Assembly (NCBI GenBank): GCA_028683385.1
Contig: JAQUIJ010000008.1
Span: 212,888 to 276,887 of the forward strand
Source of the DNA: Prolixibacteraceae bacterium
Lineage (GTDB): Bacteria; Bacteroidota; Bacteroidia; Bacteroidales; Prolixibacteraceae
Length of the DNA: 64,000 nt
Direction of reading: 5' to 3'
Shown: in pieces, positions 42,649-51,443 of the stretch
Numbering within the stretch: position 1 is the stretch's first letter
How the letters are laid out: each line of letters begins with the position of its first letter
Position numbers and translations under genes: made by a program
Notes under the pieces: model-generated
Database searches by the model: none
What the model was told of the DNA's origin: nothing
Seen by the model: the letters and a program-made list of their open reading frames with translations, nothing else

Positions 42649-43443
42649 TTAAACTGTTGGTATAGTTCCTCCATCGATTACATATTCTGTTCCGGTGAGG
42701 TAAGCGGCTCTCGGGGAAACCAGAAAACCGACCAATTCGGCAACTTCTTCGGGACGTGCCGGTCTTCCGAACGGAATTCCGCCCAAGGCATCCATCACGT
42801 TTTGAGTGGCCTGTTCAAGGGTAGTATCGGAGCTTTCTGCAATTCGTTCCATCATTCGGTTGGCTGCCTCGGTCATTATCCAGCCCGGCGAAACCGTGAG
42901 CACACGTACCCCCTTGGGCGATACTTCGTTAGAAAGGCTTTTGCTGTAATTGATCAGTCCGGCTTTGGCTGCTGCATAAGGCAGGGTTGAATCATAAAGC
43001 GGTAATCGTCCCTGAATAGATGCAATGTGAATGATAACGCCGGATTGCTTTTGTATCATTCCGGGTAGAAATCCACGATCTAAACGGACAGGAGCAAACA
43101 GGTTGGTTTGAAAAGTCTTTTCCCAATCCAGATCTGTCAGCACGGCAAAACCGCCTCCAGGAGTTTCCGACCCTCCAAGGTTGTTGACCAAAATATCCAA
43201 TGTTCCGAATTTTTCTGAAACTTCCCTGATAACGGTTTCCGTTCCTTCTGGAGTGCTGATGTCGGCAGCGATAAAGTAAAAATTCCCGTTACTATTCTCC
43301 GGTCTTTGGCGAGCTGTGACGATTACAGTTGCTCCTGCCTGATGCAAGCGTTCAGCAATGGCCCGGCCGGCACCTTTTGTCCCTCCGGTTACCAAGGCTG
43401 TTTTTCCAGAGAGTTCGTTGTTGAAATTGAAGATTTGTTCCAT
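42649..43443 (-). CDS. SDR-family oxidoreductase
   Basis: Starting at the ATG at 43443 (MEQIFNFNNEL) the product is 264 residues. It has the classical SDR elements: TGGTKGAGRAIAE for cofactor binding (about 19-31), NNLGG near residue 85, catalytic Ser region and YAAAKAG near residue 155, and a C-terminal GTEYVIDGG. The start upstream at 43524 is rejected because it would extend across the divergent promoter region. It is the first gene of the minus-strand SDR-NTF2-DUF1330 set and is divergent from an HxlR regulator gene, its likely controller. Confidence 0.9.
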   Translation of the reverse strand: MEQIFNFNNELSGKTALVTGGTKGAGRAIAERLHQAGATVIVTARQRPENSNGNFYFIAADISTPEGTETVIREVSEKFGTLDILVNNLGGSETPGGGFAVLTDLDWEKTFQTNLFAPVRLDRGFLPGMIQKQSGVIIHIASIQGRLPLYDSTLPYAAAKAGLINYSKSLSNEVSPKGVRVLTVSPGWIMTEAANRMMERIAESSDTTLEQATQNVMDALGGIPFGRPARPEEVAELVGFLVSPRAAYLTGTEYVIDGGTIPTV

Positions 43444-43527
43444 ACCTTTTTTCTGCAAAGTAAATGCCCTGCCTGCTTTCTCACAAGTACGGAAAAACGA
43501 ATTGCATAGGGATAAATTATTCACCTA

Positions 43528-43558
43528 TTGCATGATCTGATCAATGGTACTAATTTTG
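43528..43558 (+). promoter_or_regulatory. Promoter for the HxlR regulator, close to leaderless
   Basis: TTG at 43528-43530 and TAATTTTG at 43551-43558 fit -33 and -7 elements with 20 bases between. The -7 element ends only 4 bases before the ATG at 43563, so the message would be leaderless or nearly so unless the true start codon is further in. Confidence 0.45.
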
Positions 43559-43562
43559 CACT

Positions 43563-43913
43563 ATGTACGACAGAAAAATACCCTTAAGTCTCAATTGCGG
43601 CCTCGACCTTATCGGCGAGGTGCTGTATGGCAAGTGGAAAATTCGCCTTCTATGGTTTATCAACGAAGGATTTCTTCGCCCAAGTGAGTTACAGCGCAAA
43701 ATACCTGATGCTTCACGACGGGTGCTTCATATCCAGCTCAACGAACTGGAAAAACACGAATTGGTAGAGAAAACCGTTTATCCGGTGGTGCCACCCAAGG
43801 TGGAATATCGTCTGACTGAATTCGGTAAAACGCTTATCCCGGTTCTTGCCGCTTTGGGTGACTGGGGAGATAAGAATGCTGACCGGTTGCGAGATGTGAT
43901 TTTGAAGCAATAG
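43563..43913 (+). CDS. HxlR-family winged-helix transcriptional regulator
   Basis: The 116-residue protein opens with the HxlR pattern CGLDLIGEVLYGKWKIRLL (about 13-31; the family's usual cysteine is followed by the GKW motif), then RVLHIQLNELEKHELVEKTVY and a C-terminal LxxLxxWG-type helix. HxlR proteins often sense electrophiles or quinones through a conserved cysteine near the N-terminus; here C13 is present. It is divergent from the SDR operon, the classic arrangement for regulation of detoxifying oxidoreductases. Confidence 0.9.
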   Translation: MYDRKIPLSLNCGLDLIGEVLYGKWKIRLLWFINEGFLRPSELQRKIPDASRRVLHIQLNELEKHELVEKTVYPVVPPKVEYRLTEFGKTLIPVLAALGDWGDKNADRLRDVILKQ

Positions 43914-44052
43914 ACTACTCTTTCGTTGATAGAAGTTTTGCTACAGTTTATTTACCTAGTTTGAATCTGAAAAATGCGTACCAGCATATGCTTTCTGTAG
44001 CCGCTTTTGTATTAGTTATCGTTGACGCACTTCATTATAAATATCTTGATAA

Positions 44053-44181
44053 TCAATGCAATTTACGATCAATTAGTTCCAAAGCATTGAATTTGCATGC
44101 AGGAATACAATCTCCGCAAGCTGTACATTTCTTAGCATCAATCAAAATATGTCGGCCTTTTTCATCTTTCTCTACCGTCAT
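44053..44181 (-). CDS. Possible single-cluster mini-ferredoxin
   Basis: From an internal ATG at 44181 the frame gives 42 residues with CTACGDCIPAC (CxxCxxCxxxC), enough for one [4Fe-4S] cluster, and a following KFNALELID strand. The second cluster of a normal ferredoxin is missing, so it may be a fragment. Upstream DNA contains a 14-base direct repeat (ATGTCGGCCTTTTT at 44149-44162 and 44188-44201, period 39), suggesting local duplication at its start. Coding status is uncertain. Confidence 0.4.
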   Translation of the reverse strand: MTVEKDEKGRHILIDAKKCTACGDCIPACKFNALELIDRKLH

Positions 44182-44200
44182 TGCATTATGTCGGCCTTTT

Positions 44201-44572
44201 TTAGTTCTTCTGCAATGCTTTTTCGTAGCATTCAATTAGGCCTCGCAGTTCATTCTGAATTCGTTCAATCGGAATATCTTCCAATGGGTTTATTTCGAGG
44301 GTTGAAATCCCGTCTTTTCGCCGTAGACCATTTTTCTGAGGAATCACCTTTTTGTCAACAACGAAGCCAAGCAATATCTTCTTTTTGTTTACCCACAAAA
44401 AGCTGATGCCGAAGTTTTTGTACCTAAAAAATGGTATTTGGTATTTCCTGAAATGTACAATTTGCAGATCGACCGACATAATGATCGATTTCAGCGCGAG
44501 CAAACAGGCTTTTGTCTCTACGTTTTGCTTGTCGTAATAGTATTCCAGCGGATTTATCAGTCGTTCGTCCAT
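44201..44572 (-). CDS. DUF1801 family protein
   Basis: The 123-residue protein matches the DUF1801 (YdhG-like) family: an N-terminal PLEYYYDKQ, a mid section KYQIPFFRYKNFGISFLWV with aromatic strand residues, and a terminal helix. Family members bind small molecules or act in stress-linked systems; function here is unknown. Its ATG directly abuts the stop of the Tag glycosylase gene with no bases between, so the two are translationally linked, an arrangement seen in several Bacteroidota. Confidence 0.75.
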   Translation of the reverse strand: MDERLINPLEYYYDKQNVETKACLLALKSIIMSVDLQIVHFRKYQIPFFRYKNFGISFLWVNKKKILLGFVVDKKVIPQKNGLRRKDGISTLEINPLEDIPIERIQNELRGLIECYEKALQKN

Positions 44573-45121
44573 TTAGTTTGTCAGCCACATCGGCTTGGTT
44601 TCAATAATTTTTTGGTGAACTGGGCAATTTTCGTCGTGTGCTCCTTTCAGGTAACCAATGCTCATTAAAAATTCGTTGACGATTTCGCCGCCGGTAAATC
44701 TGAAGGTTTTTTTGAACAGCTTCACCCATTCTTCCTTAGTCTTTGGGTGGTGGTGTTCGAGCCATTTTTCGAAACTGCCGTATTCTTTCTGCAACTGAAG
44801 AATTGTTTTGGCATTTTCGATGGCGGCATTCACCTTTAGCCTGTTGCGGATAATTCCGGCATCGTTAAGTAGTCTTTCCCTGTCGGTTTCGGTGTATGCG
44901 GCGATTTTTTCGATGTTAAACTGGTCGTATGCCCGGCGAAATCCCTCTTCTTTTTTCAGGATGGTTTCCCAGCTCAATCCGGCCTGGTTAATCTCAAGAA
45001 TCAATCGCCCGAACAACTCATTATCGTCGTGAATCGGGAAACCGTAGTGGTTGTCGTGATAGTTCGCGTGCAGGTTTTGGCTGGGCCCTTTCATTACCGG
45101 AATGTAGGTGCAATAGCTCAT
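44573..45121 (-). CDS. tag: DNA-3-methyladenine glycosylase I
   Basis: The 182-residue protein has the Tag layout: an N-terminal Cys (residue 3), NYHDNHYGFP with the conserved His pair, ELFGRLILEINQAGLSWETIL (catalytic region), and near the C-terminus ENCPVH, providing the second Cys and His of the structural zinc site. Tag removes 3-methyladenine from alkylated DNA. It is followed without a gap by a DUF1801 gene. The next gene on the other side is tRNA-Leu, in the same orientation but separated by more than 200 bases. Confidence 0.93.
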   Translation of the reverse strand: MSYCTYIPVMKGPSQNLHANYHDNHYGFPIHDDNELFGRLILEINQAGLSWETILKKEEGFRRAYDQFNIEKIAAYTETDRERLLNDAGIIRNRLKVNAAIENAKTILQLQKEYGSFEKWLEHHHPKTKEEWVKLFKKTFRFTGGEIVNEFLMSIGYLKGAHDENCPVHQKIIETKPMWLTN

Positions 45122-45314
45122 AGCTCAGATTTCAATTTATTTTGTTTACGACTTGAGTTTCTGATGCAAAAATAAGCAATTCCAACATGACACCTTTATT
45201 TTTTGAAAGCTTGGCTAAATCAAGAGATTCTAACACAAATCGAACTTTTCAATGTGCTTATTACGAGCGCACTAACTTTGGTTTGCGAAATTGGGTTTAA
45301 GAATGTTCGAACGC

Positions 45315-45339
45315 AAAAAAGCCTCTCAATGAGAGGCTT
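45315..45339 (-). terminator. Intrinsic terminator after tRNA-Leu
   Basis: AAGCCTCTC (45319-45327) pairs with GAGAGGCTT (45331-45339), loop AAT. On the minus strand it is followed by a T tract (A run at 45315-45320), about 20 bases past the tRNA 3' end. Confidence 0.8.
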
Positions 45340-45360
45340 AGAGTGATTTGTTATTTTTAG

Positions 45361-45444
45361 TGCCCGGAACAAGACTCGAACTTGCACAACCTTGCGATCA
45401 CTAGTCCCTGAAACTAGCGTGTCTACCAATTTCACCATCCGGGC
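45361..45444 (-). tRNA. tRNA-Leu (CAG anticodon)
   Basis: Eighty-four bases on the minus strand fold as a tRNA with a long variable arm: acceptor stem GCCCGGA/TCCGGGC, D-arm with GAAATTGG, anticodon stem CTAGT/ACTAG around the loop TTCAGGG (anticodon CAG), and T-arm with GTTCGAGTC. No CCA is encoded. A TAnnTTTG promoter element lies upstream and a strong terminator downstream, so it is a single-gene transcript. Confidence 0.95.
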
Positions 45445-45469
45445 ATTCTGCTTTTCTTTTAAAGCGCAG

Positions 45470-45477
45470 CAAATATA
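45470..45477 (-). promoter_or_regulatory. Promoter -7 element of tRNA-Leu
   Basis: TATATTTG on the minus strand (CAAATATA at 45470-45477 on the plus strand) lies about 26 bases upstream of the tRNA 5' end. No convincing -33 TTTG was seen. Confidence 0.5.
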
Positions 45478-45745
45478 GAAAATTTTAATTTCCGGTGAAT
45501 GGTTTTCGTACATAAAAATTTAAAAAGTACGACTTCCTTTAGGCTTGCTATTCTTAGATAAACAAACTCAGTAAGTTATCCTCCGGCTACCTGTCGTTTA
45601 TCGGTAAAAATCATGCTTTAGTCGTTTTATCGTAAGGTTTTGGTTGCAGATTGTTGAGCTTGCAGGTTCAATAAAGAATTCAGTCACCATGATTCAAAAT
45701 TATACAGAACAATATGCTTAGCTTTGGGAAAAGTGCTCCATTCAG

Positions 45746-46927
45746 ATGCCTGAGTTTTCAAATGTTTATTTGAAGGGAGATAAGCGCAGTAAAGAAAAGT
45801 CTCTGGATCAGTTTCTTGAAGCAATCAAAGCTTTTCGAAAAGATCGAATTCGTGGCAAATCTTATTCCGAAGGAGAACAACAGTTGTTTCTCAGTAATGT
45901 ACGTGGCTTTTTGTGCAACGGGCTTGATTTTACTGACGACCAACTCGAATTGATGTTTTCGGATGAGATGGTTGAAATTACCCGCATGTTTGTCAGGCAA
46001 GCCAAGGCTTTTGATCCTGATTTAGCTTTTAATGATATTTTTCAGGCTTGTCGCAACATGTGGATCATGAATGGATTGCAGTTGATTATGGGAATCCCCA
46101 TGCAGGTTACGCCTTCTATTTTTGCTTATTGCATGTTGTATCCTTACACTGATAATCTGATCGACGATCCAACTATTTCAAGCTTTGAAAAGTTAGTTTT
46201 CAGTGAACGTTTTCGCGACCGGCTTTCAGGAATAAAACTTGAACCGCAGAATAAAACCGAAAGTGCCATTTTTCGCTTGGTCGGGATGATTGAAAATGAA
46301 TATTCGCGGAATGATTTTCCTGAGGTGTATCAAAGTCTTTTGGGTATTCACGATGCCCAAACTAACAGCCTGAAACTCCTTCAGCAAAAGAACCTAATTG
46401 ACGAGGCTGAAATTCTTAAAATTTGTCTGGCAAAAGGTGGCGCTTCGGTATTGGCCGATGGTTATCTGGTTGCCGGAAAACTAACTGAGGAGCAACGTTA
46501 CTTCTTGTTTGGTTATGGTGCCTATCTTCAGTTGCTCGACGATATTCAGGATGTGGAAGAGGATCATGCAGCCGGATTGATGACTGTGTTTTCCGGATCA
46601 GTATTTCGTGTCTCGCTGGATGAGAAACTGAATAAAACTTATTGGTTTGGAGAACAGGTAATGGAAAGCCTTGAGTTTTTTGATGGACAACACATTGAAC
46701 TGTTCAAATCGCTCATGCGCAGGAGTATGGATCTTTTCGTTACTGAAGCCATAGCTCAGGTTCCGGAAGCCTATAGCCGAAAATATGTAACTGCTTTTGA
46801 AGGCTTCTCGCCATTTCACTTTTCGTATATCCGTAAGCGAAAAGAACAATTTGCGCCATACAATGGATTTTTGCTGACGGCAATTGAAGAATTTGCTTTT
46901 GCTGAAAGTTTAATTTCGGTTGGATAA
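45746..46927 (+). CDS. Class I isoprenoid-synthase-fold protein
   Basis: The 393-residue all-alpha protein has two aspartate-rich motifs at the spacing expected for class I terpenoid synthases: YPYTDNLIDDP near residue 135 (a DDxxD variant) and LQLLDDIQDVEED near residue 270. This pairing suggests a prenyl-diphosphate-binding site with three Mg ions. No signal peptide or membrane segments are visible. The sequence does not resemble well-known FPP/GGPP synthases closely, so product and substrate are open. It lies alone, with no other isoprenoid genes beside it. The start is at the ATG at 45746. Confidence 0.65.
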   Translation: MPEFSNVYLKGDKRSKEKSLDQFLEAIKAFRKDRIRGKSYSEGEQQLFLSNVRGFLCNGLDFTDDQLELMFSDEMVEITRMFVRQAKAFDPDLAFNDIFQACRNMWIMNGLQLIMGIPMQVTPSIFAYCMLYPYTDNLIDDPTISSFEKLVFSERFRDRLSGIKLEPQNKTESAIFRLVGMIENEYSRNDFPEVYQSLLGIHDAQTNSLKLLQQKNLIDEAEILKICLAKGGASVLADGYLVAGKLTEEQRYFLFGYGAYLQLLDDIQDVEEDHAAGLMTVFSGSVFRVSLDEKLNKTYWFGEQVMESLEFFDGQHIELFKSLMRRSMDLFVTEAIAQVPEAYSRKYVTAFEGFSPFHFSYIRKRKEQFAPYNGFLLTAIEEFAFAESLISVG

Positions 46928-47057
46928 AGACAAGTTTAGATCTGACTTACTAATTTTTTTGTGTTATAAAAGTTAAAGTGTTTGAAAGACAATTATTTTT
47001 TTGTTGTTTTGGTTAATTAAATCGATGAGACTTAATCTTAAACCAAAATAATTAGAA

Positions 47058-48602
47058 ATGAAAAAGTTAATGCTGTTATGTCTTGTGGTACTTACCACTT
47101 TTACCTTAAAGGCTCAGGTCAATGTGCTGGAAATTGATGCAGTTGGCGGAAAAACTCAAATCAATAAAAATATTTATGGTCAGTTTGCCGAACACCTCGG
47201 ACGTTGTATCTACGACGGTATCTGGGTGGGTAAAGACTCGCCGATTCCAAATGTAAACGGTTACCGTAAAGATTTGCTTGAAGCCCTTCAGGCATTGAAA
47301 GTACCGGTGCTACGTTGGCCAGGTGGATGTTTTGCAGATACTTACCATTGGAAAAACGGCATTGGACCTTTGGCCGATCGCCCAAAAATCAAAAACGTAT
47401 TCTGGGGTGGAACTGTTGAAGATAACAGCTTTGGTACCAACGAATTCCTGAATTTGTGCGAAATGCTGGGTTGTGATCCATACATCTCTGCAAATGTTGG
47501 CTCGGGTACAGTTGGCGAAATGGTCGATTGGATCGAATACATGACTTCGGATGATGATGTTCCAATGGTGCAGCTTCGTAAGAAGAATGGTCGCGAAAAA
47601 CCATGGAATGTGAAATTTATTGGTATTGGCAATGAAAGCTGGGGTTGTGGTGGTGAAATGACTCCTGAATTTTATGCTGACCTGATGAGACAATATTCGA
47701 ACTATGCGAAAATGTATGGTGGCGATAAATTTCAGCGCATTGGCTGTGGCTCGAATGGAGGTGACTTTAACTGGACAAAAGTACTGATGGAAAAAGGACG
47801 CAACAACATGGATGGTTTGTCGCTTCATTATTATACCATTGCCGGCGAAAGTTGGAACAATAAATCGGCAGCTACCGGTTTTGGCGAAGATCTTTATTTT
47901 TCAGGCCTGAAAAAAGCTTTATACATGGACGAATTGGTGAGTAAACATTCGGCTATTATGGATCAATACGATAAAGATAAACGTGTTGACTTGCTGGTTG
48001 ACGAATGGGGAATCTGGACTGATGTTGAACCCGGAACAAATCCCGGTCACTTATTTCAGCAAAACTCAATGCGCGATGCGTTAATTGCTTCGAGCACCCT
48101 GGATATTTTGAATAAACACAGCGACCGCGTTAAAATGGCTAACATTGCACAGGTTGTGAATGTGTTGCAAGCGATGATTCTGACCAAAGGCGATAAAATG
48201 ATTTTAACGCCAACTTATCAGGTTTTCAAAATGTACAACGTTCACCAGAATGCAACTTTGCTCCCATCGAACCTGATTTGCGAGCCATACAAACTTGGTA
48301 ACGATCAGATTCCTGCAATTAGTAGTTCTGCTTCAGTTGATAAAAATGGTAAAATTCATGTCACAATCAGCAATCTAAATCCTTCAAAAGAGATTAAACT
48401 CGAAATTAATCTTTCAGGAAAAGGCTTTGCCAAAATCAATTCAGGAACTATCTTGACAGCAGCAGCATTCAATACAGTAAATACGTTTGAAAAGCCCGAA
48501 ACTATTGTGCCAACAGCATTTAAGAATGCAAAAAAGTTGACCGACAATAAATTGGAAGTAAGCATTCCGGGAAAATCACTTGTCGTTTTAGAGCTTGAAT
48601 AG
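47058..48602 (+). CDS. Alpha-L-arabinofuranosidase, GH51
   Basis: The 514-residue enzyme has a signal peptide (1-19), a TIM-barrel catalytic domain with acid/base E193 (GIGNESWGCGG) and nucleophile E316 (VDEWGIW), and a C-terminal beta-sandwich domain (about 400-514). VLRWPGGCFADTYHWKN near residue 85 is diagnostic for GH51. It releases arabinose from arabinan or arabinoxylan side chains, here probably in the periplasm or at the surface because of the leader, whereas many GH51 enzymes are cytoplasmic. No SusCD or transporter genes are next to it, so it is not in a typical polysaccharide locus. Confidence 0.93.
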   Translation: MKKLMLLCLVVLTTFTLKAQVNVLEIDAVGGKTQINKNIYGQFAEHLGRCIYDGIWVGKDSPIPNVNGYRKDLLEALQALKVPVLRWPGGCFADTYHWKNGIGPLADRPKIKNVFWGGTVEDNSFGTNEFLNLCEMLGCDPYISANVGSGTVGEMVDWIEYMTSDDDVPMVQLRKKNGREKPWNVKFIGIGNESWGCGGEMTPEFYADLMRQYSNYAKMYGGDKFQRIGCGSNGGDFNWTKVLMEKGRNNMDGLSLHYYTIAGESWNNKSAATGFGEDLYFSGLKKALYMDELVSKHSAIMDQYDKDKRVDLLVDEWGIWTDVEPGTNPGHLFQQNSMRDALIASSTLDILNKHSDRVKMANIAQVVNVLQAMILTKGDKMILTPTYQVFKMYNVHQNATLLPSNLICEPYKLGNDQIPAISSSASVDKNGKIHVTISNLNPSKEIKLEINLSGKGFAKINSGTILTAAAFNTVNTFEKPETIVPTAFKNAKKLTDNKLEVSIPGKSLVVLELE

Positions 48603-48632
48603 CGATTGTCAATCGTTATCGATACTATAAAG

Positions 48633-48667
48633 AACAGCCGGTTTGATTCGTCAATCCGGCTGTTTTT
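48633..48667 (+). terminator. Intrinsic terminator after the GH51 gene
   Basis: AACAGCCGG (48633-48641) pairs with CCGGCTGTT (48656-48664), loop of 14, followed by T to 48667. Confidence 0.75.
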
Positions 48668-48753
48668 GCTTGAATGATAATCTTATTCTTCTGAATGGTC
48701 TTCATTTCGTTTTATCGGTTAATTTTGGAGCTTCGATTTTTACTATACCAAAC

Positions 48754-49860
48754 ATGGATTCAGAAAAGATAATAATTGGCTTTTTAGGTGCCGGCGGAAT
48801 TGCCCGGTCGCATGCCTTTGCCTTGAATTCGCTAAAATTTTTCTATTCAGTAGTTCCTGAAATTGAGATGGAAGCGGTTTGTTCTGCCCGAAAAGAGAGC
48901 AGCGATGCGTTTGCTGTCAAATTCGGATTCAAGAAATCGCTAACCCTTGAAGAATTCAAAGCCAATACCACAATCAATACCGTTCTGATTCTTGGACCCA
49001 ATAAAGTTCATTTCGAGCATTTGAAATTGGCGCTGGAAATGCCTTCGGTTACTCGTATTTATTTGGAAAAGCCCGTTTGTTCCAATCTGGAAGAAGAACA
49101 GGAAATGGCTCAACTGGCTGCTAACTCTGGAAAACAAATTCAGGTTGGTTTTCAGTACCTTCAAACAGCATCGGTGCGCGAAGCTTTGGCTTTCTGGCAC
49201 TCCGGAAAATTGGGGACTCCTATCCATTTCGATTTGAAATATTACCATGGCGACTATTTGCAGAAATCGTACCGCGACAAACGGCAAACCCGCTTGACTC
49301 CGTCTCCCGATGGCGGAGCCATGGCCGATTTGGGTTCGCACGGAATCAGTTTGCTGATGGCATTCCTGGGCGAAAATCTACAAATTACAAGTGCGGTTCA
49401 GGCTGGAAAGTTTGCCGATGTTCCCGAAGACTCCGATTTATTTAGTTTATTGTCATTGGTTCAGCCTGAAAGTTTTGCTGCCGGAACAATGTCGGCCAGT
49501 CGCATCAGTTCAGGAACCGGAGATTTGGTTTCACTCGAAATTTATGCTGAAAATGGAATGCTGCGCTATTCATCGCATTCGGTTGACTATTTCGAGTATT
49601 ACCTCGAAGAAACCGGACAATGGACTCGACAGGTTGTGGGCAGCAATTATTTGCCAATCACCAGTTTTCCGTCGGGGCATGTTCCTCCGGGTTGGTTACG
49701 ATCAATGATTCATGCTCATTATATTTTTCTTGGTGGAAATGATCCGAAAGCATTTATGCCCGACCTGAAGCATGGCTTAGCTGTTCAGCGCATAGTTCGG
49801 GAAACTGCCAAATATTTAAAAAATTATAGGGATTTAATACAAGATAATGGAAAGAAGTAG
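48754..49860 (+). CDS. Gfo/Idh/MocA-family oxidoreductase
   Basis: From the ATG at 48754 (MDSEKIIIGFLGAGG) the product is 368 residues. The N-terminal Rossmann fold has GAGGIARSH (residues 11-19) and EKPVCSNLEEE near residue 105 with the conserved Lys-Pro; the C-terminal domain has DLGSHGISLL near residue 200. These enzymes use NAD(P) to oxidise or epimerise sugars or inositol. The stop overlaps the start of the MalQ gene by 14 bases, so the two are cotranscribed and may act in sugar metabolism together. The in-frame start at 48643 is rejected because it precedes the promoter-like, low-coding region. Confidence 0.85.
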   Translation: MDSEKIIIGFLGAGGIARSHAFALNSLKFFYSVVPEIEMEAVCSARKESSDAFAVKFGFKKSLTLEEFKANTTINTVLILGPNKVHFEHLKLALEMPSVTRIYLEKPVCSNLEEEQEMAQLAANSGKQIQVGFQYLQTASVREALAFWHSGKLGTPIHFDLKYYHGDYLQKSYRDKRQTRLTPSPDGGAMADLGSHGISLLMAFLGENLQITSAVQAGKFADVPEDSDLFSLLSLVQPESFAAGTMSASRISSGTGDLVSLEIYAENGMLRYSSHSVDYFEYYLEETGQWTRQVVGSNYLPITSFPSGHVPPGWLRSMIHAHYIFLGGNDPKAFMPDLKHGLAVQRIVRETAKYLKNYRDLIQDNGKK

Positions 49861-51322
49861 TGGCGTTCTGCTGCACATTAGTTCGCTTCCGGGCGAGGAT
49901 GGTATTGGTAGTATGGGGAAAGATGCTTTCCAGTTTGTTGATTTTCTGTCACAAACCAAACAAAAGATCTGGCAGATTTTACCGCTTGGTCCGGTTGGAT
50001 ATGGAAATTCGCCTTATCAATGTTATTCAGCTTTTGCCGGTAACCCGATGTTTATTGATGTTCAGCAATTAGTTTCTGATCGCCTGATTTCCAGAAAGTC
50101 AATTGTCGATCAAAACTTCAAGACTAAAGTCGTTGAATTTGAGCGGGTAGGAGAGTGGAAGACGGTTTTGTTTCGCGAAGCTTTTGATGGGTTTCAGAAG
50201 AATTTTGACCGCTACAAAGAAGAATATCATACGTTTATGCAGCACAATTCGTGGTGGCTCGACGATTATGCACTGTTTCGTTCATTGAAAACAAAATATG
50301 GCGAAACTGTTTGGAATACCTGGGCAAAAGAATTGGTTATTCGCGACAAACAGGTTCTACACGAAGCTTTTAAAGAATTGCATGCCGAAATTGATTTCCA
50401 TCGTTTTTTGCAGTTTATTTTCTTCAGGCAATGGTTTAAGCTGAAGTTGTATGCCAATTCGAAAGGAATCAGGATAATAGGTGATATTCCGCTATATGTC
50501 TCGCTCGATAGTGTAGATGTTTGGGCCAATCAGGATATTTTCCTTCTCGATGGAGATTCCCGGCCAACGCAGGTTGGAGGAGTTCCGCCTGATTATTTTA
50601 GCGAAACCGGTCAGTTGTGGGGAAATCCTGTATTCGACTGGGAGCGGGTTGCCGAGCGCGATTTCGATTGGTGGCTGGCCCGAATTCATTTTAACCTCCG
50701 GATGTTCGATCAGGTTCGTGTTGATCATTTTCGTGGATTGGAATCTTTTTGGTCGATTCCGGCGAAAGAAGAAACAGCCATTATTGGAGAATGGTTGCCC
50801 GCAAAAGGACATGAATTGTTTCGTAAGTTAAAAGAGCAGCTAGGAACGTTGGAAGTAATCGCTGAGGATTTAGGAATTATCACTCCGGAAGTCGAAAGGC
50901 TAAGAGATGACTTTGATTTGCCTGGGATGAAAGTGCTTCAGTTTGCTTTTGGGTCGGATGCCTCAAATGCGAATCTTCCTCACAATTATTCCTCCAATTT
51001 TTTTGTTTACACCGGTACGCACGATAATGACACTTCGCTGGGATGGTTTAATTCAATCGATAAGAAAGAGCGAAAATTGCTGCATCGATATGTTGCTGGA
51101 AGCGGGAAACAGTTTGTCAGGAACTTTATGGAACAGGCCTGGGCATCGGCTGCACATACTGCTATTGCACCAATGCAGGATGTTTTAGGGCTTGATACAG
51201 ATGCCCGCATGAATACGCCAGGAGTTCCAGCCGGCAATTGGAATTGGCGCTTTACCTGGAGTCAGATACGTTCAAATCACAAGTTGTTTCTGAAACAGAT
51301 TACGCAGAAGTATAATCGGTAG
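49847..51322 (+). CDS. malQ: 4-alpha-glucanotransferase, GH77
   Basis: The 491-residue enzyme shows the GH77 amylomaltase motifs: SSLPGEDGIGSMG near the N-terminus, GDIPLYVSLDSVDVWAN (about 212-228), VRVDHFRGLESFW with the catalytic Asp near residue 290, EDLGIITPEV with the acid/base Glu near residue 340, and TGTHDNDT near residue 388. It transfers glucan segments between maltodextrins in the cytoplasm. It is shorter than the N-terminally extended GH77 enzymes with starch-binding domains, matching the bacterial amylomaltase type. Its gene overlaps the preceding oxidoreductase gene by 14 bases. Confidence 0.95.
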   Translation: MERSSGVLLHISSLPGEDGIGSMGKDAFQFVDFLSQTKQKIWQILPLGPVGYGNSPYQCYSAFAGNPMFIDVQQLVSDRLISRKSIVDQNFKTKVVEFERVGEWKTVLFREAFDGFQKNFDRYKEEYHTFMQHNSWWLDDYALFRSLKTKYGETVWNTWAKELVIRDKQVLHEAFKELHAEIDFHRFLQFIFFRQWFKLKLYANSKGIRIIGDIPLYVSLDSVDVWANQDIFLLDGDSRPTQVGGVPPDYFSETGQLWGNPVFDWERVAERDFDWWLARIHFNLRMFDQVRVDHFRGLESFWSIPAKEETAIIGEWLPAKGHELFRKLKEQLGTLEVIAEDLGIITPEVERLRDDFDLPGMKVLQFAFGSDASNANLPHNYSSNFFVYTGTHDNDTSLGWFNSIDKKERKLLHRYVAGSGKQFVRNFMEQAWASAAHTAIAPMQDVLGLDTDARMNTPGVPAGNWNWRFTWSQIRSNHKLFLKQITQKYNR

Positions 51323-51340
51323 GATTATTGTCATTAAGTC

Positions 51341-51418
51341 GTCATTGATTGTCATTATGTTGTGGCGAATAATGAGCTAAAGACAATGAATAACGTGAAA
51401 CAAATGACTATCAATGAC
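51341..51418. repeat. Intergenic imperfect palindrome built from GTCATT-like words
   Basis: GTCATTGATTGTCATT (51341-51356) pairs with AATGACTATCAATGAC (51403-51418) with one mismatch, and the arms are internally repetitive (TCATT/AATGA). It fills the gap between the convergent malQ and hydrolase genes, like the elements at 9557-9605 and 4489-4551, though with different words. Confidence 0.6.
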
Positions 51419-51443
51419 TCTCAGTAAAACGAATCAGTTCAAG

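Noticed and set aside
47310..47828. A 172-codon minus-strand open frame within the GH51 gene
   Set aside because: It lies inside a clear GH51 enzyme, and its residues reflect the catalytic region read backwards.
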